Shown here in pieces: positions 35,300-46,112 of a DNA stretch of 64,000 nucleotides. The notes below the pieces were generated by a model. That model saw only the letters and a program-made list of their open reading frames with translations. It was not told the origin of the DNA and searched no databases. Each line of letters starts with the position of its first letter. Position 1 is the first letter of the stretch. This DNA is from Terrabacter sp. 28 (GTDB lineage Bacteria > Actinomycetota > Actinomycetes > Actinomycetales > Dermatophilaceae): positions 62,001 through 126,000 of the forward strand of contig JYOE01000021.1 of the NCBI GenBank assembly GCA_000955875.1, read 5' to 3'. Made by a program: the position numbers and the translations under genes.

Positions 35300-35344
35300 C
35301 CGATCGGTGGGGATCGACGCAGAACTCAACGACGAGGAGCGACC

Positions 35345-36703
35345 ATGAGCGGTATCCCTAGACGGGCCCTGAAGGCAGGCGGGGTGGTCGGAATCGCCAC
35401 GCTGGTGCTGGCCGGCTGTCTGCAGAACCCGAACGCGTCCGGTGGCTCCGGCGGTGCCGGGGGTGGCGGCACCATCGTCGACGGCGGCAGCGCCGACAAC
35501 GACAAGAAGGTCACGATCCTCGGCGCCTTCGGCGGCGACGAGGAGAAGAACTTCAACGCCTCGCTCGCCGAGTTCGAGAAGAGCAGCGGCATCGACGTGC
35601 AGTACACGTCCGACCAGGACTTCACGACGACCATCAAGCAGAAGGTCGGCGCCGGCGACTCCCCCGACATCGGCCTCTTCCCCCAGCCCGGCGGCCTGCT
35701 CGAGTTCGCCGCGCAGAAGAAGGTCGAGCCGATCGACACGTTCCTCGACTACGACAAGCTCCAGGGCACCCTGCTCACCGGCTTCCTCGACGCGGGCCGC
35801 TACAAGGGTCGTGTCTACGGCGCCCCGATGCGCAACGCCGTCAAGAGCATCGTCTGGTACCCCAAGGCCGCCTACGAGAAGGGCGGCTACAACAAGGCAC
35901 CGGGCTCGATCCAGCAGCTGCAGACCGACGTCGCCGACAAGATCGCGGCGGCCGGCATCACCCCGTGGTGCATCGGCTGGGAGTCGGCGCAGGCGACCGG
36001 CTGGGTGGGCACCGACTGGGTCGAGGAGCTGATGCTGCGCATGTACGGTCCCGACGTCTACGACGACTGGACCTCGCACCGCATCCCGTTCAACGACGAC
36101 CGGGTCGTCAAGGCCCTCGACGAGGCGGCCAAGTTCAACAAGGACCCGAAGATGGTGCTCGGCGGCACCAAGGGCGTGCTGACGACCGCCTTCGGCAACG
36201 CGATGACCCCGGCCTTCTCCAACCCGCCGAGGTGCATGCTGCACCGCCAGGGCAACTTCGCCACGACCTTCTACCCGAAGAACGTCCAGGCGGACCTCGA
36301 CAACCAGGTCGGCATCTACGTCTTCCCGAAGTTCGAGGGCGGCTACGACGGCCAGGCGATCCTCGGCGGCGGCGACCTCGCGGGCCTCTTCAACGGCAAC
36401 GACCCCGACGCGAAGAAGGTCATGGAGTTCCTGACCTCCGACAAGTTCGGCGGCCCGTGGGCCAAGGCCGGCGGCTGGCTCTCACCGCACAAGACGTTCG
36501 ACACCAGCAACTACCCCAACGAGACCACGAAGAAGATCGCCGAGATCGCCAACAGGGCGAGCGTCCTCCGGTTCGACGGGTCCGACCTGATGCCGAAGTC
36601 GATCGGCTCCGACGTCTTCTGGAAGGAGATGGTCAAGTGGGAGGGCGGCCAGTCGTCCAAGCAGACGGCTGACAACATCGAAGCCGCTTGGCCGAAGTCA
36701 TGA
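35345..36703 (+). CDS. aglE: Alpha-glucoside-type ABC substrate-binding lipoprotein
   Basis: A 452-residue family-1 solute-binding protein. The signal peptide ends in lipobox LAGC with Cys25, followed by a Gly/Ser/Asn linker. The body begins VTILGAFGGDEEKNF and contains SPDIGLFPQPGG, WYPKAAYEKGGY and WCIGWESAQATGWVGTDWVE, features shared with AglE/alpha-glucoside binding proteins. The ATG has GAGGAG upstream. It is the first gene of a three-gene operon; the permease ATG overlaps its stop (ATGA). Malto-oligosaccharides or another alpha-glucoside are likely ligands, from family resemblance and the starch enzymes nearby. Confidence 0.86.
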   Translation: MSGIPRRALKAGGVVGIATLVLAGCLQNPNASGGSGGAGGGGTIVDGGSADNDKKVTILGAFGGDEEKNFNASLAEFEKSSGIDVQYTSDQDFTTTIKQKVGAGDSPDIGLFPQPGGLLEFAAQKKVEPIDTFLDYDKLQGTLLTGFLDAGRYKGRVYGAPMRNAVKSIVWYPKAAYEKGGYNKAPGSIQQLQTDVADKIAAAGITPWCIGWESAQATGWVGTDWVEELMLRMYGPDVYDDWTSHRIPFNDDRVVKALDEAAKFNKDPKMVLGGTKGVLTTAFGNAMTPAFSNPPRCMLHRQGNFATTFYPKNVQADLDNQVGIYVFPKFEGGYDGQAILGGGDLAGLFNGNDPDAKKVMEFLTSDKFGGPWAKAGGWLSPHKTFDTSNYPNETTKKIAEIANRASVLRFDGSDLMPKSIGSDVFWKEMVKWEGGQSSKQTADNIEAAWPKS

Positions 36704-37857
36704 CCGCCGGCACGAGCGCGGCAGCGCCGCGCCAGAGTCTGCGCGCCGACGACGACCCGCAGGCAGCCCTGCGCACGCAGCCGGTCAAGATCGCCGTCGG
36801 CCTCGTCGGCATGATCCTCACCGTGTGGGCCCTGGGCAACCTGTTCCTGGCCTTCGGCTTCTACCCCGAGAAGTTCGGCAGCAAGATCGTCATCGGGCTG
36901 CTCGCGATCGTCGCGGGCGTCGGTGGCGCGGCCGTGATCTTCTACTTCCTCAACATGTTCGTCGAGGGGCTGCCGGCACGGCTGTCGGAGGGTCTGATCC
37001 CCTACGCCTTCATCCTGCCGGGCTTCGCGCTGGTCGCGCTGATGCTCATCTACCCGACGTTCCAGACGATCAACTACTCGTTCGCGAACTCCGACAGCAC
37101 CGCGTACGTCGGGCTGCAGAACTACCGGACCATCTTCGGTGACTCGGAGTTCTGGTCGTCGATCGTCAACAACGTGCTGTGGCTGGTCATCGTGCCGGCG
37201 GTCGTGGTGGCGTTCGGCGTCGTCGTGGCGGTGCTGTCGGACAAGCTGTCGGCGAACGGCGAGAAGTTCGCCAAGAGCCTGATCTTCCTGCCGATGGCGA
37301 TCTCCTCGGTCAGTGCCGTGTCCATCTGGGCCCTCGTCTACGCCTACAACAACCCGGGCCAGGCCCAGACCGGCCTGCTCAACGCGATCTGGACCAGCCT
37401 CGGTGGCGACCCGCAGACGTGGCTGCAGATCAGCACGGCCAAGCTCAACTCGATCCTGCTCATGGTGATCCTGATCTGGCTGCAGGCCGGTTTCGCCATG
37501 GTGCTGCTGAGCTCCGCGATCAAGGGCGTCCCCGAGGACACCCTCGAGGCGGCACGCATCGACGGTGCCGGCGAGTTCCAGATCTTCTGGCAGGTCGTCA
37601 TCCCGCAGATCAAGGGCACGATCATCACGGTGTTCGTCACCGTCTTCATCACGGTGCTGAAGATCTTCGACATCGTCTACGTGTCGACCAACGGGCAGTA
37701 CGGCACCAACGTCATCGCGAACCTCTTCTTCAACAAGCTGTTCGCGGCGAGCGAGGCGGGGCAGGCGACCGCCATCGTCGTCGTCCTGCTCCTCGCGGTG
37801 ACCCCGCTCATCTGGTACCAGATCAAGCACTTCCGCGACGAGGAGGCGAACCGATGA
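36700..37857 (+). CDS. aglF: Alpha-glucoside-type ABC permease (AglF-like)
   Basis: A 385-residue permease. Two extra N-terminal helices (about 27-50 and 59-85) precede six core helices, the layout of AglF-type proteins. The EAA loop reads LEAARIDGAGEFQIFWQVVIP. ATG at 36700 overlaps the binding-protein stop by 4 bases, and its own stop overlaps the next permease in the same way, so the three are translationally coupled. Confidence 0.88.
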   Translation: MTAGTSAAAPRQSLRADDDPQAALRTQPVKIAVGLVGMILTVWALGNLFLAFGFYPEKFGSKIVIGLLAIVAGVGGAAVIFYFLNMFVEGLPARLSEGLIPYAFILPGFALVALMLIYPTFQTINYSFANSDSTAYVGLQNYRTIFGDSEFWSSIVNNVLWLVIVPAVVVAFGVVVAVLSDKLSANGEKFAKSLIFLPMAISSVSAVSIWALVYAYNNPGQAQTGLLNAIWTSLGGDPQTWLQISTAKLNSILLMVILIWLQAGFAMVLLSSAIKGVPEDTLEAARIDGAGEFQIFWQVVIPQIKGTIITVFVTVFITVLKIFDIVYVSTNGQYGTNVIANLFFNKLFAASEAGQATAIVVVLLLAVTPLIWYQIKHFRDEEANR

Positions 37858-38717
37858 GCCGCAAGCTGATGAAGGACGGGCGACCCCGCAGCCCGTTCTC
37901 GATCACCGTGATGGCCCTGCTCGCCCTCCTGTGGTCGATCCCCACGATCGGGCTGCTCATCACGTCGTTCCGCACCCGCGACGACGCCCAGTCCTCGGGC
38001 TGGTGGACGGCGCTGTTCAACCCCTTCGGCGCCAACTGGACGGCGAGCAACTACTCCGGCGCCTGGACCGGACAGGACTTCGGGTCGGGCTTCATCAACA
38101 GCCTCGTCGTCGCCATCCCGGCGACGATCATCCCGATCATGTTCGCGGCGTTCGCCGCCTACGCGTTCACCTTCATGGACTTCAGGTTCAAGGAGCTGTT
38201 CTTCCTGCTCATCATCGCCGTCATGGTCGTGCCGATCCAGGTGTCGTTCCAGCCGATGCTCGGCATCCTCGGCCCGCGCGGACTCGGCATCAGCGGGCAG
38301 TACATCGCGGTGTGGCTGTTGCACACGGGCTTCGGCATGCCGCTGTGCATCTACACGCTGCGCAACTACATGAGCACGCTGCCGCGCAGCGTCGTCGAGT
38401 CGGCGAAGATCGACGGCTGCAGCCACTACCAGACGTTCTGGCGGCTCGTGGCCCCGATGTCGATCCCGGCCATCGCGGCCTTCGCGACCCTCCAGTTCCT
38501 CTGGGTCTGGAACGACCTGCTCGTGGCCAAGCTCTTCCTCAAGAGCGAGAACACGACGGTCATCGTGAAGCTCCAGCAGCTGCTCGGCACGCAGGGCCAG
38601 GGGCAGGAGCTGCTCACGGCCGGCGCGTTCATCTCGATCATCGTGCCGATGATCGTGTTCGTCACCTTGCAGCGGTTCATGATCCGCGGCATGACGAGCG
38701 GTGCCGTCAAGGGCTGA
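37854..38717 (+). CDS. aglG: Alpha-glucoside-type ABC permease (AglG-like)
   Basis: A 287-residue permease with six membrane helices and the EAA loop VESAKIDGCSHYQTFWRLVAP. It forms the channel with the preceding permease. No ATPase gene follows; in actinobacteria several sugar importers share one MsiK-type ATPase encoded elsewhere, and that is the likely solution here. A terminator follows at 38763. Confidence 0.88.
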   Translation: MSRKLMKDGRPRSPFSITVMALLALLWSIPTIGLLITSFRTRDDAQSSGWWTALFNPFGANWTASNYSGAWTGQDFGSGFINSLVVAIPATIIPIMFAAFAAYAFTFMDFRFKELFFLLIIAVMVVPIQVSFQPMLGILGPRGLGISGQYIAVWLLHTGFGMPLCIYTLRNYMSTLPRSVVESAKIDGCSHYQTFWRLVAPMSIPAIAAFATLQFLWVWNDLLVAKLFLKSENTTVIVKLQQLLGTQGQGQELLTAGAFISIIVPMIVFVTLQRFMIRGMTSGAVKG

Positions 38718-38762
38718 CCCACCTCGGCCCGCGGCGGGCTCGCGCCCGTGGCACCTCGCGTC

Positions 38763-38802
38763 AGTCCCCTCCCGGCCGTTCACTAGGCTGGGAGGGGACT
38801 TT
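38763..38802 (+). terminator. Terminator of the sugar ABC operon
   Basis: An 11-base perfect stem (38763-38773 with 38790-38800), extended by four more pairs including one G-T, has an 8-base loop and is followed by TTTC. A TAGGCT at 38784-38789 inside the right arm could alternatively serve as a -10 box for the fumarase gene. Confidence 0.75.
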
Positions 38803-38840
38803 CGTATGCCGTGTGGCCGCCCAGCTCACCGCGGCATACG
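38803..38840. repeat. Inverted pair of the dispersed nonamer before fumarase
   Basis: CGTATGCCG (38803-38811) and CGGCATACG (38832-38840) face each other across 20 bases and can form a 9-base stem between the agl terminator and the fumarase ribosome site. Confidence 0.7.
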
Positions 38841-38888
38841 TCCGTGCGGTGGGCACCCCGGCCCGCCGGTGAGTGCAAGGAGCATGTC

Positions 38889-40601
<1,713 letters not shown>

Positions 40602-40603
40602 CT

Positions 40604-41119
40604 GTGACTGAGAACGCCTCTGCCGCTAAAGGTTTCGACGACCTGATCGCGGCCAACCGCGCCTACGCCGACAGCTTCGACATGGCGGGCTTCGACGGCA
40701 TCGCCCGGGCGGGCGTCGCCATCGTGACGTGCATGGACTCGCGCATCGACCCGCTGGGGCTCGTCGGGCTGCGCCCGGGCGACGCGAAGATCTTCCGCAA
40801 CCCCGGTGGCCGCGTCGGCACGGACGCCCTCGAGGCGCTCGTCCTCGCGACCCACCTGCTGAACGTCAACCGCATCCTCGTCGTGCCGCACACGCGCTGC
40901 GCGATGGCCTCCAACACCGAGGCCGAGCTTCGCGAGCGGGTCGGTGCGAGCGCCGGCGAGGACGCCTCGTGGATGACCTTCCACGCGATCACCGACCAGG
41001 AGCGGGCGTTGCGCGAGGACCTCGCCAAGGTGCGCTCGCACCCGCTCATCGCTGCGGGCACCGAGGTCGCCGGCTTCGTCTACGACGTCGACACCGGCCT
41101 GCTCCGCCAGGTCGACTGA
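40604..41119 (+). CDS. Beta-class carbonic anhydrase
   Basis: A 171-residue enzyme hydrating CO2 to bicarbonate. The zinc ligands C43, H96 and C99 are in VTCMDSRIDP and VVPHTRCAM, and the C43-x-D45-x-R47 dyad is present. It is short, as in small actinobacterial and archaeal beta enzymes. GTG at 40604 lies directly after fumarase with a GGAG near the end of that gene. The coupling to a TCA enzyme may be only operonic convenience, or may supply bicarbonate for carboxylation. Confidence 0.9.
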   Translation: MTENASAAKGFDDLIAANRAYADSFDMAGFDGIARAGVAIVTCMDSRIDPLGLVGLRPGDAKIFRNPGGRVGTDALEALVLATHLLNVNRILVVPHTRCAMASNTEAELRERVGASAGEDASWMTFHAITDQERALREDLAKVRSHPLIAAGTEVAGFVYDVDTGLLRQVD

Positions 41120-41267
41120 CCCGGAAGCGTCTCCACCCCCGCCTCCACCCCCGCCTCTTCGTCGAACGCCGCGTTCGATGGCGAACGCGCTGCTGTGACA
41201 GTGAGCTCGTCACCGAACGCGGCGTTCGGTGGTGTCAGGAGGGGGTGGGAGTGCCGGCTCGCGTCTG
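41120..41267. other. Convergent intergenic region with paired palindromes
   Basis: This 148-base gap contains a 12-base direct repeat (CTCCACCCCCGC twice, about 41131-41154), palindrome 41162-41178 and palindrome 41211-41231. Both palindromes share CGAACGC-N-GCGTTCG, and because the central base differs (C versus G) the two also pair with each other. GTGAC (41196-41200) and GTCAC (41209-41213) form a further spaced inverted repeat. Probably a bidirectional terminator or protein-binding array; no gene was seen. Confidence 0.6.
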
Positions 41268-42416
41268 CTACACGTGGTGGGCCACCACGGCGGCGAGCAT
41301 CACTCCGAGGGCCAGCACGGTGATCCCGATGGGCGGCGCCACCGCTGCGACCGACAGCGCGGCCAGCCCGACCGCGACGCCGACGCGCCGCTCGACCGCC
41401 GGCGCACCCGCCAGCGAGTGCATCGCCGTCAGGCACCACACGTAGACCGCGACGGCGCCGGCCAGCGCCAGTCCGACGACCCGCGGCGACGTGTGCGCCT
41501 CCTCCTGCACGAGGTCGACCGCAGCCGCCAGACCCGCACCCGTGGCGGCCACCGACGCGAACACGAGGTAGTGCCCGTAACCGGTGAGGAAGATGCTGCC
41601 GATCGAGCCCTCGAAGAGCCCGGAGTGGTCGCGCTTGAAGTAGAGCCACCACATCGAGAAGACGAGGAGCAGCCCGCCCACCACGAGCGTGAGCAGCCCC
41701 GTTCTCGCGCCGGCGTCGAGCGCCCCCTGCACAGCCTGCACCGCGGCGAGCACCACCTCGCCCAGCACGATGAGCGTCAGCAGGGCGTACCGCTCGGCGA
41801 TGTGGTGGGGGTGGAACGGCGTGAAGCCGCGGCGTTCGGCGAGCACGGGCACCATCAGCTCGAGGACCACGAGGGTGAAGAACGACGCCTTGAGCACGGC
41901 CTCCCCCTCGAGCAGCAGCCGCGCGATCCAGAGCGCCTGCACCGCGGTGATCCCGGCGGCATACGTCAGGGCGGTGCGTCGCCCCTCGGGGTGACCGCCG
42001 GCGGCACGCAGCCACATCGCGACCATGGCGAAGCGCATGAGCGCGTAGCCGCCGACGACGAGCCCTGACTGCCCGTCGTCGAAGAGGTCGGGGATACCCG
42101 CCGCGAGCATGAGCGAGCCCACCATGATCGCGAAGGTCAGCAGGCGGTAGGGCACGTCGTCGCAGTCGTAGGACGAGGCGAACCACGTGTAGTTCATCCA
42201 GGCCCACCAGATCGCGAAGAAGACCATCACGAAGTTCACGAGGTCACCCAGGTGCCCCTCCGCGAGCCCGTGGTGCCACTGCGCGGCGGCGCTCGCGATG
42301 GCGACGACGAAGACGAGGTCGAAGAACAGCTCGAGCGGCGTCGCGACGCGGTGCGCCTCGTGCGGGTCACGAGGCTGCATGCGTCGAGAGAGCGGCACGG
42401 CGTTGACGTGGCTCAC
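41268..42416 (-). CDS. Low temperature requirement A (LtrA) family membrane protein
   Basis: A 382-residue protein with about ten to twelve hydrophobic segments. LtrA landmarks are present: TPLELFFDLVFVVAIA near 27-42, FFAIWWAWMNYTWFASSYD and HPHHIAERYALLTLIVLGE. The biochemical role of the family is unknown; the name derives from a Listeria cold-growth phenotype. The start is GTG at 42416. It lies 39 bases downstream of the M3 peptidase and may be co-transcribed with it. Confidence 0.9.
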   Translation of the reverse strand: MSHVNAVPLSRRMQPRDPHEAHRVATPLELFFDLVFVVAIASAAAQWHHGLAEGHLGDLVNFVMVFFAIWWAWMNYTWFASSYDCDDVPYRLLTFAIMVGSLMLAAGIPDLFDDGQSGLVVGGYALMRFAMVAMWLRAAGGHPEGRRTALTYAAGITAVQALWIARLLLEGEAVLKASFFTLVVLELMVPVLAERRGFTPFHPHHIAERYALLTLIVLGEVVLAAVQAVQGALDAGARTGLLTLVVGGLLLVFSMWWLYFKRDHSGLFEGSIGSIFLTGYGHYLVFASVAATGAGLAAAVDLVQEEAHTSPRVVGLALAGAVAVYVWCLTAMHSLAGAPAVERRVGVAVGLAALSVAAVAPPIGITVLALGVMLAAVVAHHV

Positions 42417-42455
42417 GGCCCGAGTCTGCCAGCAACCCCGCGACGGATCGACGGG

Positions 42456-44489
42456 TCACCCGAGGCCGCGACGCTCGAGCAGGTGCGTGATGTCGGCGTC
42501 GGAGCCCCGGAACTCCCGGTACGACTCGAGCGGGTCGGCGGCGCCGCCGATGCCGACGACGTGGCGACGGTAGCGGTCGCCGTTCTCCCGGGTCAGCCCG
42601 CCGTTGTCGTGGAACCAGGCCACCGTGTCGGCGTCGAGCACCTCGCTCCAGATGTACGCGTAGTACTGCGCGTCGTAGGAGTAGGAGAAGGCGTGCGCGA
42701 AGTAGGTCGACCGGTAGCGCGGCGGCACCAGCGGGTGCGCGAGCCCGACCCGCTCCAGCGCCTGCGCCTCGAAGGCCTCGACGTCGGTGACGGCGGCGGC
42801 TTCCTCGACGCCGAGCGCGTGCCAGGCCTGGTCGAGCAGCGCGGCCCCGAGGTACTCCCCCGTGCCGAAACCCTCGCCGAAGGACTGCGCGGCGACGAGC
42901 CGGTCGACGAGCTCCTGCGGCAGCCTCTCCCCCGTCTCGTGGTGCACCGCGTAGCTCGACAGCACCTCGGGCCACAGCATCCACATCTCGTTGACCTGGC
43001 TCGGGTACTCGACGAAGTCGCGGAAGACGCGGGTGCCGGCGAAGTGCGGGTAGGTGACGCGGGCGAGCAGCCCGTGGATGGCGTGCCCGAACTCGTGGAA
43101 GAAGGTGCGCGTCTCGTCGTAGGTGAGCAGCGTCGGCTCGCCGGCGCCCGGCTTGGGGACGTTGAGGTTGTTCATGACGACGGCGTGCGGCTGCTCGAGC
43201 AGCCCGTTCTGGTGCACGAGGCTGTTCATCCACGCCCCGCCCTTCTTCGTGTCGCGGGTGTAGAGGTCGAGCAGGTAGAGCCCGAAGGCCGACCCGTCGG
43301 CGTCGTGCACCTCGAAGACCCTCACGTCGGGGTGGTAGCCGACGAGGTCGTCGCGCTCGTGGAAGGTCAGCCCGTAGAGGCGCTCGGCGGCCAGGAAGAT
43401 GCCGTCCTGCAGCACCCGCTCGGCCTCGAAGTACGGCCGCATCGCGGCGAGGTCGACGGCATACCGCGAGGCGCGCACTCGCTCGGCCCAGAAGGCCCAG
43501 TCGTGGGCCTCGACGGGCTCGCCTGCCTCCTCCTCGAGGAGCGCCCGCTCGGCCTCGATGTTGCGGGCGGCCGCGGGTGCGAGCCGCCCGAGGAGCCCCA
43601 TGACGCGTTCGGGGGTGCGGGCCGTGGAGTCGGCGAGGGCGGCGTGGGCGTGCGTGGGGTAGCCGAGCAGGCGCGCCCGCTCCGCCCGCAGGCGCACGAT
43701 CTCGAGGACGAGGGCCTTGGTGTCGTCGGCGTTGCCGCGGTTGCCGCGCGCGCTCTGGGCCTCGTGGACGCGCCGTCGCACGTCTCGGTTCGTCAGCGAC
43801 GCGAGGTGCGGGTGTCCGGTGGGCAGCACCAGCGTGATGAGCCACTTGCCGTCGTGGCCGTGCTCGCGGGCGGCCTCTGCCGCGGCGGAGATCTCGCCGG
43901 CGGTGAGGCCGTCGAGCTCGGCCACGTCGTCGACGAGGACGGCGAGGTCGTTGGTGTCGGCGAGCAGCTGCTTCTCGAAACGGGTGTTCAGGGTCGCGAG
44001 CCGGCCGTTGAGGTCGCGTAGGGCCGCCTTGGCGTCGTCGTCCAGGCCCGCACCGGCCACCGTCATCTCGGTGAGGTGTCGCTCGACGAGCCGGCGCGAC
44101 TCGGGGTCGAGGGCGGCCATCGCCCCCTCGTCGTCGCGCACCGCCCTGATGCGCGCGTAGAGCCGGGGGTCGAGTCGTACGGCGTCGCCGTGGGCGGTCA
44201 GCTTCGGCGCGTACTCCTCCTCGATCGCCTGCACCGCGTCGGTCGCGAGCGAGCTCGAGGTGCCGAAGAACGCGAGGCTGACCCGGCTCAGGGTGCGCCC
44301 CGACCGCTCGAGCGCCACGAGGGTGTTCTCGAAGGTCGGCGCCTCGGGGTTCGTGGCGATGGCCTCGACCTCGGCGAGGTGCTCGGCCATGCCGAGGTCG
44401 AACGCCTCCGGGTAGTGCTCGTCACGGATCAGCGCGAAGGGCGGCAGCGAGAACGGCAGCGGGCTCGGGGCGAGCAGGGGGTTGGGCAT
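42456..44489 (-). CDS. M3-family metallopeptidase (peptidyl-dipeptidase Dcp / oligopeptidase A type)
   Basis: A 677-residue cytoplasmic zinc peptidase. The HEFGH zinc motif is at 465-469, with the third ligand glutamate in the downstream helix near VEYPSQVNEMW. The N-terminal helical clamp (about 20-300) and the late YRSTYFAHAFSYSYDAQYYAYIWSEVL region are family features. It would cleave short peptides, matching the peptide importer in the same window functionally. No signal peptide is seen. The start ATG is well placed; the open frame does not extend further. Confidence 0.93.
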   Translation of the reverse strand: MPNPLLAPSPLPFSLPPFALIRDEHYPEAFDLGMAEHLAEVEAIATNPEAPTFENTLVALERSGRTLSRVSLAFFGTSSSLATDAVQAIEEEYAPKLTAHGDAVRLDPRLYARIRAVRDDEGAMAALDPESRRLVERHLTEMTVAGAGLDDDAKAALRDLNGRLATLNTRFEKQLLADTNDLAVLVDDVAELDGLTAGEISAAAEAAREHGHDGKWLITLVLPTGHPHLASLTNRDVRRRVHEAQSARGNRGNADDTKALVLEIVRLRAERARLLGYPTHAHAALADSTARTPERVMGLLGRLAPAAARNIEAERALLEEEAGEPVEAHDWAFWAERVRASRYAVDLAAMRPYFEAERVLQDGIFLAAERLYGLTFHERDDLVGYHPDVRVFEVHDADGSAFGLYLLDLYTRDTKKGGAWMNSLVHQNGLLEQPHAVVMNNLNVPKPGAGEPTLLTYDETRTFFHEFGHAIHGLLARVTYPHFAGTRVFRDFVEYPSQVNEMWMLWPEVLSSYAVHHETGERLPQELVDRLVAAQSFGEGFGTGEYLGAALLDQAWHALGVEEAAAVTDVEAFEAQALERVGLAHPLVPPRYRSTYFAHAFSYSYDAQYYAYIWSEVLDADTVAWFHDNGGLTRENGDRYRRHVVGIGGAADPLESYREFRGSDADITHLLERRGLG

Positions 44490-44594
44490 GACGGAACCCT
44501 ACGCAGGGCGACGCCGCGAGCTCCACGCAGTTTGGCCGCGTATGCCGTCACGCACCCGAAGGGGAGCCGCGGCGCACCGGCGCGGCTGGGTCAC

Positions 44595-45941
<1,347 letters not shown>

Positions 45942-46112
45942 GCTGTGTGCCTTCCGAGCGGGGCGGCCCCAGGCCTCCCGAGTTCATGTGCTGACCATCT
46001 CGTGGTCACGTGCTCGGACGACGATACCGCCCGAGCGGGGTGCCGCCCGCCGAGGCGTCCCGATCTGCCCGTGCCGGGACGAGTCGGGACCGTCCCCGCA
46101 GGGCGCCCCGGG

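Noticed and set aside
33836..36703. A 955-codon plus-strand frame joining VWA gene 2 and the sugar-binding protein
   Set aside because: Only the part after 35345 is real; the upstream section is an out-of-frame reading of VWA gene 2 and crosses a strong terminator.
36511..37830. A 439-codon open frame on the minus strand
   Set aside because: It lies antisense to the AglF-like permease gene; its composition is dominated by Asp, Arg, His and Gln and it has no family features.
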